Shown: piece after piece, positions 1-5,703 of the stretch
Position numbering within the stretch: position 1 is the first letter of the stretch
Layout of the letters: every line of letters starts with the position of its first letter
Source: an uncultured Opitutia bacterium
GTDB taxonomy: Bacteria; Verrucomicrobiota; Verrucomicrobiia; Opitutales; Opitutaceae
Direction of reading: 5' to 3'
NCBI GenBank assembly: GCA_903859715.1
Contig: CAIONS010000051.1
Span: forward strand, 1-64,000
Length of the DNA stretch: 64,000 nt
Made by a program: the position numbers and the translations under genes
The notes under the pieces: generated by a model
Told to the model about the DNA's origin: nothing
Database searches by the model: none
What the model saw: the letters and a program-made list of their open reading frames with translations, nothing else

Positions 1-74
1 ACGATGCTCTTCCCTCCGTCCACCTCCCGCAGGAGGCGGACTTTGTCTTCGGTATTGTAGCGTTTTCCTTTCAT
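1..74 (-). CDS. IS3-family transposase OrfA, N-terminal fragment (partial)
   Basis: The frame starting at ATG 74 (minus) encodes MKGKRYNTEDKVRLLREVDG and continues to the window edge. This is the typical opening of the OrfA helix-turn-helix protein of IS3-family elements, which binds the IS ends and joins OrfB by frameshift to make the active transposase. Only about 24 residues are visible, so completeness and activity cannot be judged. A hairpin overlaps the leader directly before the start codon and may limit translation from outside transcripts. Confidence 0.7.
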   Translation of the reverse strand, partial: MKGKRYNTEDKVRLLREVDGGKSI

Positions 75-112
75 GGTCTGGGTCCTTTTTAGGGGCCCAG
101 ACCGACTCTTCA
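1..112 (-). mobile_element. IS3-family insertion sequence, left end only (cut by window edge)
   Basis: The minus strand from about 112 to 1 reads as the left end of an IS3-family element. It begins with TGA, as IS3 termini usually do, and runs into the start of an OrfA-like reading frame at 74. A perfect 7-nt inverted repeat (GTCTGGG/CCCAGAC, 76-82 and 96-102) sits just before the start codon. Only the first 112 bases lie in the window, so the right end, OrfB and target duplication cannot be seen. The boundary at 112 is inferred from the TGA terminus. Confidence 0.55.
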
Positions 113-191
113 AGCGGCCCGAATAAGCGGGATCACGTCAATGAGGTTTTCCATGACGGGAAGGAGGGAAGGGAGAGGAGGAGGCCGGGAC

Positions 192-281
192 TCAGCGGAC
201 TTTTTCGCAGAAATAGGCGTAGGCGATGCAGAGCGCGAAGAAGGCGACCGGGAGGGCGAGGAAGACGAGGTCGGTGTTCAT
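192..281 (-). CDS. Tiny membrane protein, 29 aa
   Basis: This ORF is too short for the track. It starts at ATG 281 (minus), ends with TGA at 192-194, and encodes 29 residues that are almost all hydrophobic apart from a short charged tail (FCEKVR). It would form one transmembrane helix. Its size and pattern resemble the tiny ORFs often found just upstream of kdpFABC potassium-ATPase operons, but that is a weak resemblance. Downstream on the same strand lies the IS end, so any kdp genes would be beyond or displaced by the IS. It is divergent from the helicase gene. Confidence 0.4.
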   Translation of the reverse strand: MNTDLVFLALPVAFFALCIAYAYFCEKVR

Positions 282-439
282 GGCGGTGAGTATCGCACGG
301 CCGGGCCCGGGCGCCTAATCAAGCGGGGGCGCCGGAGCATCAAGAAAACATCAAGTGCGCGCCGCCGGCGGCGGCCGGCCGCGGGAAAGATACCTGAATG
401 GAAGCTGGCGGTGGGCGGTGGGCAGGTGCAGCGTGCGGC

Positions 440-2230
440 ATGGAAAAACTGCGTTTTGCCGAGCTCGGGCTCTCTGATGAAATTCTCAAGGCTGTCGACA
501 AGATGGGCTTCGAAGAGGCCTCGCCCATCCAGACGGCGGTGATTCCGACCATTCTTTCGGGCCGCGATGTCGTCGGCCAGTCCTCGACTGGCTCGGGCAA
601 GACCGCGGCGTTCGCCATCCCGGCGATCGAGCGCGTGGACCCGAAGATCCGCGCGGTGCAGGTGCTGATCCTCTGCCCGACCCGCGAACTCGCGGTGCAG
701 GTCGCGGAGGAGACGGGCAAGCTGGCGCTCTTCAAGCGGGGCGTCGCGGGTGTGCCGATTTACGGCGGGCAGAGCTACGAGCGGCAGTTCCGGGCGCTGG
801 CGGCCGGCGTACAGGTGGTCATCGGCACCCCCGGGCGCGTCATGGACCACATGGAGCGCGGCACGCTGAAGCTCGACCAGCTCAAACTCGTGATCCTCGA
901 CGAAACCGACCGCATGCTCGACATGGGTTTCCGCGACGACATCGAGAAGATCCTGAAGTCGGTGCCCGCGACGCGGCAGCTGCTGTTCTTCTCGGCGACG
1001 ATCCCGCGGCAGATCCAGGACCTGATCAGCCGCTATTCGAAGGACCCGGCGTGGATCAAGATCGATTCGGTGGCGCAGAATGCGCCGCAGGTGGAGCAGA
1101 CCTACTTCGAGGTGGACCGGCGCTCGAAGATCGAGGCGCTCACGCGCCTGATCGACGTGCACGACTTCCGCTACGGCATCATCTTCTGCAGCACGAAGAT
1201 CATGGTGGACGACCTCGACGAGCACCTGCACGCGCGGGGCTACATGACGGACCGGCTGCACGGCGACATTTCCCAGACACAGCGCGACCGGGTGATGGAC
1301 AAGTTCCGCCGGCGGGGCTTCGAGTTCCTCGTCGCGACGGACGTCGCGGCGCGCGGCCTCGACGTGGACGACTTGGAAGTTGTCATCAATTTCGACCTGC
1401 CGAACGACGCCGAGGATTACACGCACCGCATCGGCCGCACGGGTCGCGCGGGCCGGAAGGGGCAGGCCTTCACGTTCGTCTCCGGGCAGGAAATCTACAA
1501 GCTGCAGAGTATGGTACGCTGGGCGAAGCTCGACATCCGGCGCGGGAAAATCCCGTCGCTGGACGAGGTGGACGAGGCGCGGACGAACGTGTTCTTCGAG
1601 AAGATCCGCAGCACGCTCGAGGCGAAGCAGTTCAAGCCGCACGACCGGATGATCGACCGGCTGCTGGACGAGGGCTATGCGAGCACGGACATCTCTTCGG
1701 CACTGATTCACATGTTGCAGAGCGCTAGTTCGGGCAAGGCGACAGCGAAGCCGGCCAAAGCCGCTGCACCGGCGTCCGCCGGGCCAAGCGAGGCGCCGGC
1801 GCCGAAATCCGCCAAGCCTGCGCCCGCGTGGGTGAAGGCGGCCGCAGCCCCGAAACCCGTGGCGGCGCCGCGGCCGGAGCCGGCGGCGGAGGAATCCGCG
1901 CCCGAGGGCGATGATGATGGGGGCGACCACGACGGTCCGTCGCGCAAGTCGAAGTATGAACGGGCGGCGCGCACGGGTCGCGAGCCGGGCATGGCGACGA
2001 TCTTTCTCAATGTGGGTCGCAAGCAGCTCGTCACTCCCGGGGACATTGTCGGGAAGATTGCGGGCGTCACGCGGTTACCGGCGACAGTGGTCGGGGCGAT
2101 CGACATCCACCAGCGGCATACGTTGGCAGACGTGGCCGAGACCGAGGCGGCATTCATCGTGGAGAAGCTCGCGGGCATCAAGCTCAAGGGCATTGCGCTG
2201 GAGCCGACGATTGCAGCGCAGGACGCGTGA
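440..2230 (+). CDS. DEAD-box ATP-dependent RNA helicase (DeaD/CsdA type) with DbpA-like C-terminal domain
   Basis: A 596-residue RNA helicase for ribosome assembly or mRNA remodelling. Visible motifs in order are the Q-motif region (EEASPIQ), Walker A SSTGSGKT, motif III SAT, and motif VI HRIGRTGRAG. An Ala/Pro-rich linker (about residues 435-505) leads to a C-terminal DbpA-type RNA-binding domain around GREPGMATIFLNVGRKQ. Motif II reads DETD instead of DEAD, which is unusual. The ORF track starts at 398, but MEKLRFAELGL at 440 matches the usual family start better; neither has a clear ribosome-binding site. It is followed by the HNH gene 184 bp downstream. Confidence 0.92.
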   Translation: MEKLRFAELGLSDEILKAVDKMGFEEASPIQTAVIPTILSGRDVVGQSSTGSGKTAAFAIPAIERVDPKIRAVQVLILCPTRELAVQVAEETGKLALFKRGVAGVPIYGGQSYERQFRALAAGVQVVIGTPGRVMDHMERGTLKLDQLKLVILDETDRMLDMGFRDDIEKILKSVPATRQLLFFSATIPRQIQDLISRYSKDPAWIKIDSVAQNAPQVEQTYFEVDRRSKIEALTRLIDVHDFRYGIIFCSTKIMVDDLDEHLHARGYMTDRLHGDISQTQRDRVMDKFRRRGFEFLVATDVAARGLDVDDLEVVINFDLPNDAEDYTHRIGRTGRAGRKGQAFTFVSGQEIYKLQSMVRWAKLDIRRGKIPSLDEVDEARTNVFFEKIRSTLEAKQFKPHDRMIDRLLDEGYASTDISSALIHMLQSASSGKATAKPAKAAAPASAGPSEAPAPKSAKPAPAWVKAAAAPKPVAAPRPEPAAEESAPEGDDDGGDHDGPSRKSKYERAARTGREPGMATIFLNVGRKQLVTPGDIVGKIAGVTRLPATVVGAIDIHQRHTLADVAETEAAFIVEKLAGIKLKGIALEPTIAAQDA

Positions 2231-2414
2231 GCATTGCGGCTGGCAGGTCGGCAGCAGCCCTGAGCGTGAGCGAGTAGAGGGGACTGCCCGGCGAACGCCG
2301 CGCGCGGAGCGCACGGCCCACCTGTCATGCCCGCGGCCACGGAAGTGACACCGGAAATTGACCGTCCGTCCGCTTGACAGTCTGGCGCGCGCGCCGTTAT
2401 CCCGTTGGCCCCGT

Positions 2415-3032
2415 ATGGAGGCCGCGCTCGATCAACCGGTGCTGGTTTTGAACCGCCTGTGGCAGGCGGTGAACGTCATTGGCGCGCGCCGCGCCTTCGC
2501 CCTGCTGTCGCGGGGCCATGCGCATGTCGTGCATCATCACGACGAGGATTTCCGGACCTTCACGATGATGGACTGGATCGATTTCTCGACGAGCAACCCG
2601 CCGATCGAGGCGCTGGAGACAGTGCACACGCCGAGCCGCACAATCCGGCTGCCCCGGGTCATTCTCCTGTCGTTTTTCGACAAGCTGCCGTGCAAGGAGC
2701 TGAAGCTGACGCGCAACAACGTCTTTGAGCGCGACAAGAACTCCTGCCAGTACTGTGCGAAGGTGCTGCCCCGCGAGCAGCTCAACCTCGACCACGTCAT
2801 CCCGCGCGATTACGGCGGGAAGACCACGTGGGAGAACATCGTGTGCTCGTGCATCAAGTGTAATTCGAAGAAGGCCAACCGCCTGCCGCACGAGGCGCAC
2901 ATGCGCCTGATCAAGAAGCCCGTCCGCCCGAAGTGGCGCCCGGTGATCTCCCTCGTCCTCGGCAACCAGCATCGCGAGATGTGGAAGGATTTCCTCGATC
3001 TGGCCTACTGGAACGTAGAGTTGGACGAGTGA
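2415..3032 (+). CDS. HNH endonuclease family protein
   Basis: 205 residues from ATG 2415; the TTG start in the ORF track adds 19 unconserved residues. The start gives MEAALDQPVLVLNRLWQAVN, the usual opening of this chromosomal HNH family. The nuclease core is CQYCAKVL, then NLDHVIPRDYGG, then CIKCNSKKANR: two Cys pairs for a structural zinc and the H-N-H active-site motif. Members are widespread housekeeping-type genes of unclear substrate. No restriction or toxin partner is adjacent, so defence is not indicated. Confidence 0.88.
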   Translation: MEAALDQPVLVLNRLWQAVNVIGARRAFALLSRGHAHVVHHHDEDFRTFTMMDWIDFSTSNPPIEALETVHTPSRTIRLPRVILLSFFDKLPCKELKLTRNNVFERDKNSCQYCAKVLPREQLNLDHVIPRDYGGKTTWENIVCSCIKCNSKKANRLPHEAHMRLIKKPVRPKWRPVISLVLGNQHREMWKDFLDLAYWNVELDE

Positions 3033-3049
3033 CGTTCGCGGCGCTTGGC

Positions 3050-3080
3050 TGTAGGGCGGGGTCAGCGACCCCGCCCTACA
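3050..3080. repeat. Palindromic intergenic repeat (TAGGGCGGGGTC family)
   Basis: TGTAGGGCGGGGTC and its exact reverse complement, separated by AGC, form a 31-nt near-perfect hairpin between the convergent HNH gene and the small membrane protein gene. The same sequence recurs at 24646-24747 and in diverged form at 11549-11623. It could act as a bidirectional transcript end, but no T-tract follows. Confidence 0.8.
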
Positions 3081-3308
3081 TTACTTCCCGGAGAATTTCT
3101 GACGTGCCACCAGCCAGAGCGTGGCCATGACGATCAGGTCGCTGGCGACCAGGAAGAGCCGCAGCGGCAGGGGGAAACGGCGAAGACCCACCAGCACGAG
3201 CACGGCGCTGAGGCCGATGGCGACCAAGGCGATGGTCAGGGCCATTTTCTGCCGGGCGATTTCGCCGGCGCGTGGATCATCCGAGGGCGGGAGAGGTTGG
3301 TCGGACAT
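3081..3308 (-). CDS. Small two-helix membrane protein, unknown function
   Basis: 75 residues: a short polar N-terminus, then two hydrophobic segments (about residues 22-41 and 50-66) joined by RRFPLPLR, ending in a basic tail. It starts 16 bp after the stop of the sensor kinase and is probably cotranscribed with it. The palindromic repeat at 3050-3080 abuts its stop codon. I recognise no family. Confidence 0.65.
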   Translation of the reverse strand: MSDQPLPPSDDPRAGEIARQKMALTIALVAIGLSAVLVLVGLRRFPLPLRLFLVASDLIVMATLWLVARQKFSGK

Positions 3309-3324
3309 GAGGACGGTGAAAGCG

Positions 3325-5070
3325 TCAGCCCTTTACGAGCGGCAGCGTGATGCGCATCGTGGTGCCGCCGGGGCCGGTGGAGACGAGACCGATGTCGCCG
3401 TGATGCGCCTGCAGGATGCGCTTGGCGATCGCGAGGCCGAGGCCGGTGCCGTCGGGGCGGCCGGAGAAGAAGGAGTCGAAGATGCGGTCGCGCACGGCCT
3501 CCGGGATGCCGGTGCCGGTATCGGCGAGATCGAGCGTGACAAAGTCTTCGGTCTCGGGGCCGAAGGAGAGGGCGATGGCGCCGCCGTCGGGCATGGCCTG
3601 CGTGGCGTTGAGGAGGAGATTGAGCAGCACCTGCTGGAGCTGGCCCTTGTTGGCCTCGACGACAAAGGCGGCGTCGGACGGCTCGTAGAGCAGGTGGACC
3701 TTGGCCTGGGCCAGCTTGGGGCGGACGAGCACGAGGGTGTCGGCGATGATGTCGCTGAGCGCCCAGCGGGAGTGCAGGCTGGAGGGCGCCTTGGCGAAGT
3801 TGAGCACGCGGGTGACGATGGACTCGAGCTGGTCGAGTTTTTCCCCGATGACGCGCACGTCGGTCCGGCGCGGGTCATTGACGGCGAAGTCGAGCCCGAG
3901 GCCGCCGTGGAGGAGCTTGAGCACGGTGAGGGGATTGCGGATCTCGTGCGCGATCTCGGCCGCGAGCAGGCCGAGCGTGGTGAGCTGTTCCTGCTTGCGG
4001 AGGGTTTCCTCGCTCTGGAAAACGCGGGTGTAGAGCCGGGCGTTCTGGAGGGCGACGGCGCCGAGGCTGGCGAGGGTGGCGCAGACGCGTTTCTCGTCAT
4101 TGTCGAACCGGTGCGGCCGGTCGGTGAACACGGCCAGCACGCCTAGGATCTCCTGCTCAAAAAGCAGCGGGGTCAGCAGGGCGGCGTGCAGGGTGGGGTC
4201 CTCGGGCAGGTCGGCGATGCTGTGAAAGTCAACGGAGCGGACGTCGGCGAACTCCACCTGTTTTTTCGTGTGGAGCGCGGCGGCGGCAAAGCAGGCGTGT
4301 TCGGACTGTTCGCCCTCGGGCATGACCGGGGCGCCGGGGGCGTCGAGTGCGCCGAACCGCACCGTGCCGCGGGCGGCGTCGTGGAGGTACAGCGCGCAGG
4401 CGCTGCCCTGCAGCATGCGCCGGGTGTCCCGGGTGAGGGTGTCGAGGAGTTCCTGGGACTCGAGCTTGGCCACGAGCGCCTGGCCGGTGGTGAGCAGGGT
4501 TTCGAGCTGGCGGGCCTTGGTCTGCAGGGCCCGCATGCGCCAGAGCTGCTGGACGATGAGCGTGGCCTCCTGGGTGAGCCGTTCGAGCAGAGCCAGGTCG
4601 GCGGGCGTGAAATGACCGGTCCGGTCGGCTTCCAGGTCGATGACCCCGATGACCTGTTCGCCATCGCGCATGGGGGCGGCCATTTCGCAACGGGCGGCCG
4701 GGCGGACGGCGATGTAGCGTGCCTCGATGGAGACATCGGGAACGAGCAGGGCGCGGGCATTGAGCACGCACCAGCCGGTGACGCCGTGGCCGAGCTTGAG
4801 GCCGAAGTCCTCGGCGCCGCTGGGCAGGCCGAACTGCACCTCGACCTCGAGGCGGCCGGTGCCGGGGTTGACCAGGGCGATGGAGCCGGCATCCGCGCCG
4901 AATGTGGCGACAAATTCATCCAGGATTTCCTTCAATGCCGCGCTGGGATCATCGGCCCGGCCCGCGAGCGAGGTTAGACGATACAAAGCCGGTAGCGCAC
5001 GGGAATCTTCCGATTGCGGAGGGCGGATAGCGGAAACCGGATAGTCGGAGAGTTGCGGGCTTGGATCCAC
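3325..5070 (-). CDS. GAF-domain sensor histidine kinase
   Basis: A soluble two-component sensor kinase, 581 residues as drawn. Two GAF domains (about residues 45-190 and 205-350) precede a HisKA domain with the phospho-acceptor in EIAHEIRNPL and an HATPase domain with N-box LLNLLLNATQAM, DTGTGIP and GTGLGLAIAKRI. No membrane segment is seen. The GTG start at 5070 is doubtful: the first 28 codons overlap a heptad repeat array (5011-5050), and an in-frame TTG at 4986 lies just before the first GAF domain. No response regulator is adjacent; the 75-aa membrane protein follows by 16 bp. Confidence 0.85.
   Translation of the reverse strand: MDPSPQLSDYPVSAIRPPQSEDSRALPALYRLTSLAGRADDPSAALKEILDEFVATFGADAGSIALVNPGTGRLEVEVQFGLPSGAEDFGLKLGHGVTGWCVLNARALLVPDVSIEARYIAVRPAARCEMAAPMRDGEQVIGVIDLEADRTGHFTPADLALLERLTQEATLIVQQLWRMRALQTKARQLETLLTTGQALVAKLESQELLDTLTRDTRRMLQGSACALYLHDAARGTVRFGALDAPGAPVMPEGEQSEHACFAAAALHTKKQVEFADVRSVDFHSIADLPEDPTLHAALLTPLLFEQEILGVLAVFTDRPHRFDNDEKRVCATLASLGAVALQNARLYTRVFQSEETLRKQEQLTTLGLLAAEIAHEIRNPLTVLKLLHGGLGLDFAVNDPRRTDVRVIGEKLDQLESIVTRVLNFAKAPSSLHSRWALSDIIADTLVLVRPKLAQAKVHLLYEPSDAAFVVEANKGQLQQVLLNLLLNATQAMPDGGAIALSFGPETEDFVTLDLADTGTGIPEAVRDRIFDSFFSGRPDGTGLGLAIAKRILQAHHGDIGLVSTGPGGTTMRITLPLVKG
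5011..5050. repeat. Heptad array, NNNCGGA type (single arm)
   Basis: Consecutive 7-nt units TTGCGGA, GGGCGGA, TAGCGGA, AACCGGA and TAGTCGG. It has the same heptamer and orientation as the arm at 5121-5153. It lies inside the annotated 5-prime end of the sensor kinase ORF, so it either became coding or the kinase starts downstream. Confidence 0.75.
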
Positions 5071-5120
5071 GAGGGGCAGAGTTGAGGGAGGGGGCGGGAG
5101 ATGGCCAGATTTCCTTTGAA

Positions 5121-5703
5121 TTGCGGATTTCGGATACCGGAAACCGGATAGTTGATTTCAGATCGTGAAGCTGGGCAATCAGGGCCTTGAAGCCTCCGGC
5201 GCTATTTTCTACGGCGGGCAGTTTTTATGGATGCCACCGTGATGGCCAGAATCTCCCCGCCTTCCTGCATAAGACCGGCCAATCTCTCTCGTTTCATCCG
5301 GTGGGAATCGATCAGGAGCTCCATCCAAAGCAGGGATTCGTCGGTCTCTTCCTCCACGATACCCATTTTTGAGATGAAGTCCGCGGTGGATCTGGCGCGA
5401 ACGGCTGCCCTGTAGTTGGCAGCGACCGATGTACCCGAGCGCAGAAGCTGAAGGCCAAGCGTTTTAGCCGCCATATCACGGGGAAGGGCATCGACTACAT
5501 TGATCACGCGAAGGGCATAAGCCTTGGTGCGGGCCTTGAATTCCTCGCGGGTCATCATCTGCAGGCTATCCGTCCTTTGACATCGGCAATCCAAAATCAC
5601 CGTTGGAACCAATTGCCGGCGGATTACGAAAAGCTCACTGAGCTAAAACCGACCCCGACTTCTTCCGGAAAACTATCCGGTATCCGGTTTCCGGAATCCG
5701 CAA
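5121..5703. mobile_element. IVS-like element: S23 four-helix-bundle gene enclosed by inverted heptad arms
   Basis: Left arm 5121-5153 and right arm 5671-5703 are 33-nt inverted repeats matching at 30 of 33 positions. Both are built from 7-nt units of the NNNCGGA type. Two of the mismatches arise because adjacent units (GGATACC and GGAAACC) are swapped in order. Between the arms lies a single gene of the S23/IVP family (5202-5558). The right arm ends exactly at the glnD stop codon (5704). In bacterial 23S rRNA, S23-family genes reside in intervening sequences whose ends pair into a stem; this unit has the same plan in a non-rRNA spacer. Mobility is inferred. Confidence 0.6.
5202..5558 (-). CDS. 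Four-helix-bundle protein, S23 / 23S rRNA intervening-sequence protein family
   Basis: 118 residues from ATG 5558; the track start at 5612 adds 18 unconserved residues. Diagnostic segments are FKARTKAYALRVINVVDALP, then LGLQLLRSGTSVAANYRAA, then DFISKMGIVEEETDES, then a final helix. The family forms four-helix-bundle oligomers related to the Avd accessory protein of diversity-generating retroelements; its molecular role is unknown. It is the only gene between a pair of 33-nt inverted heptad arms. No reverse transcriptase is present in the window, so a retroelement partner is not supported. Confidence 0.85.
   Translation of the reverse strand: MMTREEFKARTKAYALRVINVVDALPRDMAAKTLGLQLLRSGTSVAANYRAAVRARSTADFISKMGIVEEETDESLLWMELLIDSHRMKRERLAGLMQEGGEILAITVASIKTARRRK

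Noticed and set aside
278-1930. Long minus-strand ORF (550 aa) antisense to the helicase
   Set aside because: Arg/His-rich translation with no domain; a shadow of the helicase frame in GC-rich DNA.
2415-3032. Defence or restriction system around the HNH gene
   Set aside because: The HNH protein belongs to a common solitary chromosomal type, and no methylase, helicase-nuclease or other defence gene is adjacent; the nearby helicase is a DEAD-box RNA helicase.
3121-4146. Plus-strand ORF (341 aa) antisense to the sensor kinase
   Set aside because: Gly/Glu/Val-rich low-complexity translation mirroring the kinase codons.
5121-5703. Diversity-generating retroelement, suggested by the Avd-related S23 protein
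   Set aside because: No reverse transcriptase, template/variable repeat or target gene is present in the window.
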